Shown: positions 36,154 to 44,914 of the stretch, piece by piece
How positions within the stretch are numbered: position 1 is the stretch's first letter
Layout: each line of letters starts with the position of its first letter
NCBI GenBank assembly: GCA_003327425.1
Contig: QOQW01000001.1
Span: 186,001-250,000, forward strand
Length of the DNA: 64,000 nucleotides
Direction: 5' to 3'
From: Candidatus Ozemibacter sibiricus
GTDB taxonomy: Bacteria > Muiribacteriota > Ozemobacteria > Ozemobacterales > Ozemobacteraceae
Translations under genes and position numbers: made by a program
The notes under the pieces: model-generated
Told to the model about the DNA's origin: nothing
Database searches by the model: none
Seen by the model: only the letters and a program-made list of their open reading frames with translations

Positions 36154-37332
36154 TTAGTTCCGTGGCAGAACCGGTGTGAAACCATTGCGGGGCGTCGTGT
36201 ACTTCCATTGGCCGCTAGGTTGGATATAGACGCGCTGGGCGGTCTGGGGATCATAGAATTCCAACTGGCCGTTCCGATTGCGAACAAAGTAGTCGCGGCC
36301 TCCGAATTGGACGTAGGAACGGTCTTCGGGTTTGCTTACGGCAAAATTTTGCGGGGGCTGGGCGGCTTTCTGGTTCCAGCGGTTCAGATCGTGCAGGTAG
36401 GTCGATGGGCCCGTATTGGTACCTGCTCCGCCTGTCACCAGGGGAGGCGCCGCGGATGTCGATTCGTTGGTTTCAGGAGCAAGGGTCACGCCACGGGTTT
36501 GAGGCGTCGAGGAGGGAGGCGGGGTGGTCGGGTCAGGGGCCGGTTGGTCGGCATACCTCCATCCATCAAAGAGCGGAGTCCGAACCTTGGATCTGCCGTC
36601 TCTGGTATACAGAGCGCCGTTCTTCCACAAGTAGACCTGACCGCCTTGTTCAACCAGGCGCCCGTCTTCTGGCAGAATTGATTTGCTGGATTGACCAGGT
36701 GGCTGATTCGAATTTTCGGAAGGTTCAGAGGAAGGTGTCTCGGAACCCGAAGTGGGGCGGAGGCTTGCCATCCCCTTGTCCAGGGTTTCACGAGAGGCTT
36801 GGAAGGCATCGACGAGGCGTTCCCCGTTATTTACCAGGTCGCTGGCTCCAGCGGGGCGGCCGGTGACGATCGTGCTGAGGGCGTCGACCGCCCCGGCACC
36901 AGCTCGCAATACCTCCAGGGTGGAGGGAGGGTTTTGAGATCCAGGGGCTACAGATTTTGAGGTGGGGTTTCCGGTGGGGGAAGAACGCACCGCCACGACG
37001 TCTGGATCGGCATCCCCAGCCCCGCCCAAGGCGCCTCCGCCAGGGGTGCCGATGCTGCCTCCACCGCTGCTATTGGCCAGGCGTTCGAAGGTCTGGACGG
37101 CGTTGCCCACCGCGCCCACCGTCGAGGTCACCATGCCAATGGTGCCGCCGACTTTTTGCAATTTCTGGCCGGTTTTTCCTCCGACGAGAGTTCCGACAGT
37201 GCTGAGAACGGTTCCGATGTTCTGCAAGAAAGGAAGAATGGCGGGAATGCCTCCGCATCCGGTCAGGGTGAGAGCTGACCAGCTCATCCATACCGCAAAA
37301 ACTAATGGTCGGACTCGGCGACGCAGGTTCAT
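36154..37332 (-). CDS. Lipoprotein with two C-terminal GG-Y-NG-W repeats
   Basis: 392 residues from ATG 37332, with GGAGGAATG just upstream; the track start at 37350 precedes this site. The signal peptide ends in LTLTGC (lipobox). Residues 25-75 are Gly/Val/Thr-rich and could pass through or lie on a membrane. Two similar units occur near residues 222-262 (GGQVYLWKNGALY to GWRYADQP) and 340-380 (GGRDYFVRNRNGQLEFY to GQWKYTTP). The family is unknown to me. It lies between the HEAT/TM gene and the ECF sigma factor on the same strand, so it likely belongs to that envelope system. Confidence 0.75.
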   Translation of the reverse strand: MNLRRRVRPLVFAVWMSWSALTLTGCGGIPAILPFLQNIGTVLSTVGTLVGGKTGQKLQKVGGTIGMVTSTVGAVGNAVQTFERLANSSGGGSIGTPGGGALGGAGDADPDVVAVRSSPTGNPTSKSVAPGSQNPPSTLEVLRAGAGAVDALSTIVTGRPAGASDLVNNGERLVDAFQASRETLDKGMASLRPTSGSETPSSEPSENSNQPPGQSSKSILPEDGRLVEQGGQVYLWKNGALYTRDGRSKVRTPLFDGWRYADQPAPDPTTPPPSSTPQTRGVTLAPETNESTSAAPPLVTGGAGTNTGPSTYLHDLNRWNQKAAQPPQNFAVSKPEDRSYVQFGGRDYFVRNRNGQLEFYDPQTAQRVYIQPSGQWKYTTPRNGFTPVLPRN

Positions 37333-37416
37333 CGAACATTCCTCCTTCATGAGTGATAGAGCTTTTCCATCTGAGCAACGGAAAAAAAGGAAAAACGTTA
37401 CGCCGACAGAGTTTTT

Positions 37417-39984
37417 TCAATCAGGAGACGGGGCCCCAGCGGCGATGAACTGGGCTTGGATTCTCCCTGAGCCGTCCATCCGTATGGGGAGGAGACGCAA
37501 GCGGACCACAGCCCCGACCGGAACCTCGGAAAAATCTCGTCCCGGAGGGGCGCTGACCACATATTGCCGGCCGTCTTGGCTTTCGAACATCACTCCCTGG
37601 GCATGGGTTTGGCGCACGGTGCCGGTGACATCGATCGGGGTGCTCAAGATCGCCCCCCCCTTGGGCGAAAGGGGGGCGGCGGTCTCGATTTCCCAGCCGA
37701 GCGCGACCCAGAATGCGATGATGCCGATCAACGCTGTTCCGACGATGGTCGGATGCTGGGCGGCCCAAGCCCGAACCTCGTTCCACAGTCTCTGGCTCCA
37801 CGTAGCCAGTCCCTGTTCCGCCAACTGGAAGCGCAGGTCGTGCAGATATTCAGTGAATGCCTCCCAGAAGGTGGGATTGGCGACTCGTTCTACCGTGCAG
37901 GCATTGTTTCGCTTCGCTGAATGGGCCTGCTCTTCCGCCCAGCGCTGGGCGAGCGTCGCCTCTTCGATCTCGACCGCTCCTGGCTTGACCAGGCCTGCAT
38001 TGGTCAGAAACCGGATATTTTCTTCGCGAACCTGACGCGCCTTCCGGGCCGCCGTGCCTGAAAGGCCCCTCTCCAAACGGTATAGGGGAAAAAGGTTGCC
38101 GACATCTGGGTTGGCCTGGAAGAAGCACAGACCTCGTTCAAACAGTTCCGGCGCGGGAGACTGTTCCAGATAGGCCAGCAAAAGAGCGCGGACCAAGGCG
38201 AACTCAAAATGGATCAAGCAGGCCAGGGCCGCCTTCTGTCGCTCGGAGTCCCGGCTGCTGAGCAAGGCTTTCATCGCAGAGAGCGCCTGTTCTGGGTCGA
38301 CCCGCTTGAGCTGGCGGACGACGGCGGTTTTCACGCGGAGATCTTCATGTTGGACCAGTTGCCCGAGATAGGGAAGGAGCCAATCGAAATCGACTGCCCC
38401 GAGGTATTCCAGGCAAGCGGCGGCGACTGGCGCGTCCTTGCCGAACACTCGCTGGCGGGCGATCTCGACGAACTCGGGCAGCTTCAAACGAGCCGCGGTT
38501 TTCAGCGCCATGGCGAGCAGGGCGGATGGCGGTTCGCTGGCTTGCCGCAGAATCGCGGTCAGCGTCGAGCGGGCCTCGGTGACGTCGGCGGTCGTCCAAC
38601 GAGCCATCTGGCGGAGCAGTTCGTCCGGCGTGGATTCTGGCGCCTGAACCATCGGAGCCGAAGATTGGCCGACGGCTGGCGAGGGAAGGGGCGGTTCGTT
38701 CGGGATGGGCGGTGGGGTGGCGGTTTCGTCGACGCCTGATGCTGGCCCGGGTGAGGCAGGGGTTGCAGCGGTCGAGCCGGCTTGTTGGCCCAGGTGAGCC
38801 GGAAGCTTGGCGGCCAACCACTGTCGCGCGGTCTCGGGAATCGACCAACCCAGTGCTTCTTTCACGGCGGCTTGCACAAAAGGATCTGACCACCGTCGTT
38901 CCAATTGGGGATCGAGGTCGGGGAGAGCATGGTCGAGCAGTTGCTCGACCACCGCATGGACCCATCGTCTGGCCAATCGCTGCTTCGCCCAGGTGAGAAG
39001 ACGTTCCTGATACACCGCGTAGTCCTCTTCCAAAAGATGCGCTCGCTGGAGATTGGCGCATACCCGCTTTTGCAGCTCGATCAACCAGGGCCGCTTCTCT
39101 TCAGAGCTGGTTTCGGCGAGTTCCCAGAGGCGATAGGGGAGATCTGGGTCAGGGTTGTTTTCGAGCACGAGGGCGATTCGCTGCCAGGCCTCGGGATCCG
39201 TTTCCATGGCCAACCCTTGTAAGAGCAAGGGCTTGACGACAGAGTAGGGGAAGAAGATGCTGTTTTGCAGCGCGGCGAAACGCACCTCGGCCTGCGGGCT
39301 GTGGAACATGGCGATGAGGTGCCGTTCGGCTTCGGCAGGATCGACCGCCGCCAAGCCGCGAACGGCCAGAATGCGCACGCGGGGGTCGGCATGTCCGAGC
39401 AGCCGTGGCAGATCACGGGCCAGAAGGTCGGGGGCTTTGTGTACCAGCAAATCCATGACCGCATGGCGCATGCTCCAGTAGGCAGAGCGAAGGTGAGGCA
39501 CGAGGGGTTTCAGGTGATCACGTGGCCAGACCGTCTTGAAGGTTCGCAGAAGGGCTGCCCCTAGAAGCCGATTGGGTTCCGCTTGGAAAAGAGCCGGGAC
39601 GTAAGGGGCGAAGTTACGGAGGTGGGTGGGTGAGAGCTGGCTCAGGAGATGCACGCGGGCGGTCTCGCTGGTGGCCTGATATCGTGACAGAAATGCCTCG
39701 GGAGTGAGGTCGGATGGCAGGAGGGGACTAGCGGGCGTCGTCGCTCCCGGCGCAGCAGCCGCTTCTGGAGTCGAGGGTGCCAGCCGTGAGCGGATGGCCG
39801 CCATGGCATGTTCGAGGAGCATGGCGCACTCGGGGTCTTCCTCTCTGGCCTGGTGTCGCTGCAAGGCCTCGAGCGCGGCCTGGGACGCTCCGTATTGCAG
39901 CAGGTGCTCGATGGCGAACAGGCGGCAGGTCCGGATGGGGGCATCCAGATCGCGAATCAGTTCGGCTTCTCCTGGGGTTCCCAA
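37417..39984 (-). CDS. HEAT-repeat protein with one C-terminal membrane helix and a beta domain
   Basis: 855 residues if it starts at TTG 39984, which has AGGAGG seven bases upstream; the track's TTG at 40035 has no such site. HEAT-like helical repeats run from the N-terminus to about 310 (HADPRVRILAVRGLAAVDP) and again at about 460-640. A Pro/Ala/Ser linker with PPPIPNEPPLPSP separates them. A single helix (TIVGTALIGIIAFWVALGW) lies near residue 750, then a small beta domain (DVTGTVRQTHAQGVMFESQDGRQYVV). It is probably a membrane-anchored scaffold. No enzymatic motif is seen. Confidence 0.78.
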   Translation of the reverse strand: MGTPGEAELIRDLDAPIRTCRLFAIEHLLQYGASQAALEALQRHQAREEDPECAMLLEHAMAAIRSRLAPSTPEAAAAPGATTPASPLLPSDLTPEAFLSRYQATSETARVHLLSQLSPTHLRNFAPYVPALFQAEPNRLLGAALLRTFKTVWPRDHLKPLVPHLRSAYWSMRHAVMDLLVHKAPDLLARDLPRLLGHADPRVRILAVRGLAAVDPAEAERHLIAMFHSPQAEVRFAALQNSIFFPYSVVKPLLLQGLAMETDPEAWQRIALVLENNPDPDLPYRLWELAETSSEEKRPWLIELQKRVCANLQRAHLLEEDYAVYQERLLTWAKQRLARRWVHAVVEQLLDHALPDLDPQLERRWSDPFVQAAVKEALGWSIPETARQWLAAKLPAHLGQQAGSTAATPASPGPASGVDETATPPPIPNEPPLPSPAVGQSSAPMVQAPESTPDELLRQMARWTTADVTEARSTLTAILRQASEPPSALLAMALKTAARLKLPEFVEIARQRVFGKDAPVAAACLEYLGAVDFDWLLPYLGQLVQHEDLRVKTAVVRQLKRVDPEQALSAMKALLSSRDSERQKAALACLIHFEFALVRALLLAYLEQSPAPELFERGLCFFQANPDVGNLFPLYRLERGLSGTAARKARQVREENIRFLTNAGLVKPGAVEIEEATLAQRWAEEQAHSAKRNNACTVERVANPTFWEAFTEYLHDLRFQLAEQGLATWSQRLWNEVRAWAAQHPTIVGTALIGIIAFWVALGWEIETAAPLSPKGGAILSTPIDVTGTVRQTHAQGVMFESQDGRQYVVSAPPGRDFSEVPVGAVVRLRLLPIRMDGSGRIQAQFIAAGAPSPD

Positions 39985-40375
39985 GGCAGGTCCTCCTGGC
40001 AATCGATCTTCGGCTCGAGGCTCAACTGGCAGCAACGTTTTGGTACCCCTGCGGCCATGATCTTATCGTTTGCCAATTGTAATGAAATTCAGGCGCGAGC
40101 GAAAGGAGGGCGCCCCCGGCAGGAGCCGAAAAGATCGTTCATCCGGTGGCGCAACCGCCATAAACTACCTGCGGAACGAGCTATCATGCTGACTATGGTC
40201 CCAGCCCGGTCTCTCGAAGCCATGGTCACCGCTCTTGAGGCTGTTCCACGAATACCAAAACAACATTCTTCCTGCATGGCCCACCAGCCAACACGCTCTC
40301 GATCAAAAATCGCTGTGGGCCAGCAGCTCGACATTCGAATGCTTACCACAAGGTCTCTAATCACTGGAGAAGAAT
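39985..40375 (-). other. Gene-poor spacer upstream of the HEAT/TM gene
   Basis: About 390 bases with no supported gene. A 96-codon minus-strand ORF (40089-40379) has no ribosome-binding site or recognisable pattern. The stretch is visibly richer in A and T than its surroundings. It separates two minus-strand blocks and should hold the HEAT gene promoter, but I see no convincing pair of boxes or hairpin terminator. Confidence 0.4.
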
Positions 40376-41821
40376 TCATGATCCGGTGGGTGTGGGGGCA
40401 GGGGAAGCGGGCGTCTTGCCCGATTGGCCTTTCTTCACGATTCGCAGGCTGAACGAGGCTTGCGTGCCCTGGCCCGGCTGGCTGACCAGATGCAAGCGGG
40501 TGGCGTGGCCGAGCAGGATCTTCTCGACGATCGCCAGACCCAGGCCCAGGCCCCCGGCTGGTCGGGTATCTGAAGCATCGGACTGGAAGAAGGGGGTCGT
40601 GACCCGGTCGAGATCGCCCGGCGGAATGCCCACGCCGCTGTCGATGATGGCTACGTGAACCTGCTCTTCCTCGACGGTCACCTGGACACGGATGCTCCCT
40701 CCGGGGGGGGTGAATTTGATGGCATTGTCGAGCAGGTTCAAGAACACCCGATTGATCATGGAAGGATCGACCTGGACATACGGCAGGCCGCTCAAAGGCG
40801 GCGCTTCCACCGTGAGATGCTTGGTTTCGGCCATCGGATGGATGACCTCCAGGATTTCCTCCAGGATGGGACCGAGCCGGTGGGGCGTGAGTTCGAATTT
40901 CATCTTGCCGGCTTCCATTCTGGCGAGGTCGAGCAGCGAGCCCAGCAGTTCGTTCAACCGGCCGGCGTTGCGCAGAGAGACGCGAAGCGCATTCTCCTGC
41001 CGGGGCGTCAATGGACCGAGCTTCTGAGAGGTGAGGAGATCCAGATATCCCGTGATGGAAACCAGCGGCGTCTTCAATTCATGCGAACAGACGGCCAGGA
41101 ACTCAGACTTCAGGCGGTCGATCTCGGAAAGCCGCCGGACGCTGGATTGGGCATCCGCCATGGCTTGTTGATACTGCAGGCGCAATTCCTCGTTCTCGGA
41201 GAGGTCAGTGAATACCACGAGTGTCCAACCGGGGAATTCAGGGGATTCGCCGGGGGCGACACGATCGAGGGTGACCAGGACGGGCACTTGCTGATGACGA
41301 GCCCCCGAATAGATGGTGGTGCGGAGGCGAGCGGACAGACCGACCGGGGCGGCGTGGAACCGTTGGAGTTCCTGGGTGATCTGGTGGTCCGGGCCGAAGG
41401 CGGGGATTTCGGCGGGCAGGGAGCCCCGCACCCGATCGAAAGACAGCCCCGAGAGTTTTTCCAAGGAAGCGTTCCAGAGGTGGACACGTCCGTCCTGGTC
41501 GAATCCGGCCACGGGGACGGACACCTGGGACAGACACTTCCGCACCGCGGTGGCGATGTCGGCGTCAAAAGGGGACCGTCGCCCGAAGCGACGGCGGAGG
41601 GCGATGATGGTCATTCCCACCAGGAATCCGAGGAGGGATGGGACGGCCCAGGAGGGACCAGGAAGCGAGCTGTCAGGGAGGATGCCGGGTTCCTGGGCGG
41701 TCGCGGCGGTCGCCATCATCACCAGCGCGGTGCTGGTGAGGGCGCCCGGCAGCGCGGGAACCCAGCGGCCGGCCGCCATCCTTGCCCGCCCTTTTCGGTC
41801 AAGGATTCGGGGGACCAGCAT
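40376..41821 (-). CDS. PAS-domain sensor histidine kinase
   Basis: 481 residues from ATG 41821, which overlaps the upstream gene's end by 23 bases; ATG 41779 is an alternative and the track start 41905 is unlikely. A hydrophobic N-terminal segment, then a membrane helix (AVPSLLGFLVGMTIIALRRRF), a PAS domain (VAGFDQDGRVHLWNASLEKLSG) and a kinase core follow. The phosphoacceptor motif is FLAVCSHELKTPLVSITGYL; ATP-binding boxes NLLDNAIKFTPPGG, DSGVGIP and GGLGLGLAIV are intact. No response regulator is adjacent. The gene is 4-nt-spaced or overlapped with the polymerase gene upstream, suggesting co-regulation with envelope polysaccharide synthesis. Confidence 0.9.
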   Translation of the reverse strand: MLVPRILDRKGRARMAAGRWVPALPGALTSTALVMMATAATAQEPGILPDSSLPGPSWAVPSLLGFLVGMTIIALRRRFGRRSPFDADIATAVRKCLSQVSVPVAGFDQDGRVHLWNASLEKLSGLSFDRVRGSLPAEIPAFGPDHQITQELQRFHAAPVGLSARLRTTIYSGARHQQVPVLVTLDRVAPGESPEFPGWTLVVFTDLSENEELRLQYQQAMADAQSSVRRLSEIDRLKSEFLAVCSHELKTPLVSITGYLDLLTSQKLGPLTPRQENALRVSLRNAGRLNELLGSLLDLARMEAGKMKFELTPHRLGPILEEILEVIHPMAETKHLTVEAPPLSGLPYVQVDPSMINRVFLNLLDNAIKFTPPGGSIRVQVTVEEEQVHVAIIDSGVGIPPGDLDRVTTPFFQSDASDTRPAGGLGLGLAIVEKILLGHATRLHLVSQPGQGTQASFSLRIVKKGQSGKTPASPAPTPTGS

Positions 41822-44321
41822 GCTGACCTTCTTCGGTGAGGGTGGAAGGGCGCCCCGTTTCCTGGAAGAAGCGGCGGAGGTCGCGGGCTCGTTCCTCGCG
41901 GACATCCTTCCATTCGAGCGGGCATTGTTGGAACGCGATGGTCAGAAGCTCCTGGGCCTTGTCCAGGCGGCCCTGCCGCCAGTACAGGCGGCCGAGACTG
42001 TGGGCGACGGCCAGGATGTCGGACAGGAGGGGCGGGTTGCGCGAGCGATAGCCGCGATAGGCCTCCTCGAGGAGGCTTTGGGCTCGATCGAGGTTCTGTC
42101 CGGTTTCGGTGAGCAGGTAGCCGACCGCATTCATGTACTTGGGGTCGGAAGCATTCTGCTGCAAAGCGGTTTCAAACAAATCGAGGGCCGCGGTGGCGTT
42201 GCCGCGGCGAAAGGCGATGACCCCCGACAGGTAGGCGGTCTCCCCTGCCAAAGCCAGATCGGGCGTGATCGAGGCGAGCAGGGCGCTGGCTTCATCGAAC
42301 TTGCCCTGGTCGATGGTGATGGCCGCGAGTTGCAGGCGCATGCGGTCGGCGGCGGCGCGCTCGTCAGGAATCCAGGCGGGAACCAGGAGCAGCCCTTCGC
42401 GCAGGATCTGCTCCGCCTCTTGCAACCGCCCTTCGGTCACCAGGATCCGGCTCAGGAGTTCGTAGGCGGATGGCGCCTGGTTCATGCCCAGGGCCAGAAT
42501 GGCGTAGCGATGGGCGTCCAGCACCTGGTTGCGTTCGAACAGGATGCGGGCGAGGTGGAGCTTGGCGCTGAAGATGTTGGGACCGATGGCGTCGAGATGC
42601 CCCAGCAGATCCTGGACCCGGCCCAACCGACCCTGGCGTTCGAGCGCCTGGGCCAGCCCCCACAGACCGTGAATGGATTGCGGATTGGCGCGCAGAACCC
42701 GCTCGAAGGCGGCCTCGGCCTCGATCGGCTGGTTCCGGGCGAGACATTGCCGGCCCGCGAACAGTGCCCGGGTGACCTCCTGATGATTGGTCTGGAGCGT
42801 CCAGGCGGCGGTGGTATAGGCGAACGGCAGGAACAGGCCGACCAGGGTTTTCCAGGAAAAACGGCGGTGCCAGGACACATCGCGCAGGCAGACCGATTGG
42901 TGGAGGGTGGTCAGGAGGAGCAGCAGGTTGCTCAGGGGAAGGATGGACAGCGTGTTGTTGAACATGCCATGCAGCAGCAAGGCCAGACCGGCCGCCGCCA
43001 GGGTCCGGGCCAGCCAGGCGCCGCCTTCCGTGGTGGTCGAGCGGGCCAGGCCGTCAGCCTCGAGCGGTGGATGGGCCACCATTGCGGAAGGAGGCGAGCC
43101 GGCCGGGGAAGCTGAGCTGGCGCCATCAGGGCCCAGGGTGGATCCAGTGGTCGGGGCGGGGGAGGGGGGAGGGTCCGCGTGCAGGGGGAGAGGATGCGTC
43201 GTCCGCGCTTGGAAACGGGCATGGACGCCCAGGACGGCCACCACCAGGGTGCAGAAAGCCCAAAGGCCGAGGAACCCGAACTCCCCCAGGAGGAGGAGGC
43301 CATGGGAATGCGGGTCGTCGTTGAATTGGGACAACCCCAGGAACAACCCCAATGGGTGCCGGAAGGTGGACAGGACATACGGCATGCTGCCGGGGCCGAG
43401 GCCGATGATCGGATGGTTCTGGAAGACGGCGAACCCCATCTGCCATTCCAGGAGACGAGTGACGATCGCCCTCGACATATCGGTATTCGGAGCGATGCTT
43501 AAGCGATCCCAGGGGTAGTTTCGGATGGCGGTGGCAGCCAGCCAGTAGCCAGCCGTCAGCAAGATCGCCAGGATGGCTCCGCCCAGAAAGGGGGAACGGC
43601 GCAGCACCCTGCCGGCCGGGACCTCCCAGAATCTGGTGGCCAGGAGGAAAAGGCCCAGGCCCAGGCCGACCCAGGCCGCAGCGGCACCGGCCTGGCTCAT
43701 CGCCACCAGATGCACGGCGAGCGCCGCTCCCAGCAGCACGCGCCAAGGCCAGCGGGCCCAGGCCGGATGAAAGAGGGCGCCCCCTGCCAGGAGGCAGGTC
43801 ACCATCAAGTAGGCCCCGAGAAAGTTGGGGTTGGACAGGGTGCCAACGGCCCGATAGGGCGAATCGACCCAGGTGATGGGGTCATAGCCGAGATGTTGGG
43901 CGATGGCATACCCGGCCATGCAGGTGCCGTTGACGACCAGCAGGGCGACCAGGGCCCCGGTGTCGCGCGACTGACGGACCAGACGCAAGAACATCAGCAG
44001 CAGCAATTGCGTGGCCAGGAGCAATCCGCTCCGGAGACTCACCAGGAAGGATGAGGGGAGGGTCGACAGGATCAAGCTGGCGAAACAGGCCAGGCTCGGC
44101 CACAGGAGCGGAAGCTGCCGACGCCGTGGCCGGTACAGGAGGTGCTGGACCACCACCACGCAGCTCGCCAGGATGCCCAGGCCGAAGGTCAGCCACGCCT
44201 GATGGAGGAAGGGATCCTCGACGTCGAAGGCGATGAACCAGGGAGAAAAAATCAGCGAAAGGGTGACAAAAACCCCGAGAAAGCGTTGCAGAAGCCCCAG
44301 GGCGCGCGGCACCACATTCAC
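41799..44321 (-). CDS. O-antigen ligase/polymerase (Wzy_C) with C-terminal TPRs
   Basis: 840 residues. About ten hydrophobic helices fill residues 1-370 and 440-520. The motif LSNPNFLGAYL, the loop FQNHPIIGLGPGSMPYVL and HSHGLLLLGEFG mark the WaaL/Wzy_C family of polysaccharide polymerases and ligases. A Pro/Ser-rich loop (about 380-425) interrupts the membrane domain, and TPR repeats occupy about 540-830. It probably joins or polymerises surface glycans or glycosylates pilin-like proteins (PglL-type enzymes share this fold). Its substrate cannot be deduced. The stop-start overlap with the DUF192 gene is four bases. Confidence 0.88.
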   Translation of the reverse strand: MNVVPRALGLLQRFLGVFVTLSLIFSPWFIAFDVEDPFLHQAWLTFGLGILASCVVVVQHLLYRPRRRQLPLLWPSLACFASLILSTLPSSFLVSLRSGLLLATQLLLLMFLRLVRQSRDTGALVALLVVNGTCMAGYAIAQHLGYDPITWVDSPYRAVGTLSNPNFLGAYLMVTCLLAGGALFHPAWARWPWRVLLGAALAVHLVAMSQAGAAAAWVGLGLGLFLLATRFWEVPAGRVLRRSPFLGGAILAILLTAGYWLAATAIRNYPWDRLSIAPNTDMSRAIVTRLLEWQMGFAVFQNHPIIGLGPGSMPYVLSTFRHPLGLFLGLSQFNDDPHSHGLLLLGEFGFLGLWAFCTLVVAVLGVHARFQARTTHPLPLHADPPPSPAPTTGSTLGPDGASSASPAGSPPSAMVAHPPLEADGLARSTTTEGGAWLARTLAAAGLALLLHGMFNNTLSILPLSNLLLLLTTLHQSVCLRDVSWHRRFSWKTLVGLFLPFAYTTAAWTLQTNHQEVTRALFAGRQCLARNQPIEAEAAFERVLRANPQSIHGLWGLAQALERQGRLGRVQDLLGHLDAIGPNIFSAKLHLARILFERNQVLDAHRYAILALGMNQAPSAYELLSRILVTEGRLQEAEQILREGLLLVPAWIPDERAAADRMRLQLAAITIDQGKFDEASALLASITPDLALAGETAYLSGVIAFRRGNATAALDLFETALQQNASDPKYMNAVGYLLTETGQNLDRAQSLLEEAYRGYRSRNPPLLSDILAVAHSLGRLYWRQGRLDKAQELLTIAFQQCPLEWKDVREERARDLRRFFQETGRPSTLTEEGQHAGPPNP

Positions 44322-44914
44322 TTCCCTGAATGGAGCAGGGTCAATGGGATTTCCAGGGAGAGGCCGGGGGTGATGCCCAGGCGGCGAACCGAGCCGGAGG
44401 CCAGCTCGAGAGCGTATTGGGCCGGGCCGGTGCTGGTATAGCGGGGCAGTTCGTCATCGGACCGGCCGACTCCGGGGACCATGCCTTCGATGAACTCGGT
44501 GACGGTCAGGTCGGGGCCGAAGAACACCAGGTCGAGGGGCAACAGGGTGTTCTTCATCCAGAAGGTCATCTGGTGAGGGGAATCATAGACGAACAGCATT
44601 CCCTCGTCGGGGGCGAGTCTCCGTCGGAACATCAGCCCGGTGCGCTTTTCCTGCTCGGTGCGGGCGATCATCACGCGCAGCGGCGTCTCTCCGAGGCGGA
44701 CATCGACCCAGGGGAGTTCCTGAGCCAGATCATTCGCCGCCACGGCCGCTTCTCCCGCGCTTCCCGAGCTGGATGACAGGCAGGAACACCAGAGGAAAGG
44801 CCCGGTCAGCAGGATGAGGATCAGGAAGAGCGCTTCGGCACGGGGTGCCCAGGCCGAGGAACGGAAGGCCGAAGCAGGAAGCGATCGGGGCGACGGAATG
44901 CCGGATCTGGCCAT
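44318..44914 (-). CDS. DUF192 family exported protein
   Basis: 198 residues from ATG 44914; the track start at 45025 lies inside the enzyme I gene. A hydrophobic N-terminal segment (LFLILILLTGPFLWCSC) could be a lipoprotein signal with Cys in the lipobox. The DUF192 domain follows: VMIARTEQEKRTGLMFRRRL, GMLFVYDSPHQMTFWMKNTLLPLDLVFF and ALELASGSVRRLGI. The family's function is unknown; members are often exported. ATG overlaps the enzyme I stop by four bases (ATGA). Confidence 0.88.
   Translation of the reverse strand: MARSGIPSPRSLPASAFRSSAWAPRAEALFLILILLTGPFLWCSCLSSSSGSAGEAAVAANDLAQELPWVDVRLGETPLRVMIARTEQEKRTGLMFRRRLAPDEGMLFVYDSPHQMTFWMKNTLLPLDLVFFGPDLTVTEFIEGMVPGVGRSDDELPRYTSTGPAQYALELASGSVRRLGITPGLSLEIPLTLLHSGK

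Noticed and set aside
40089-40379. 96-codon minus-strand ORF in the 39985-40375 spacer
   Set aside because: No ribosome-binding site, no similarity, and unusual composition for a gene.
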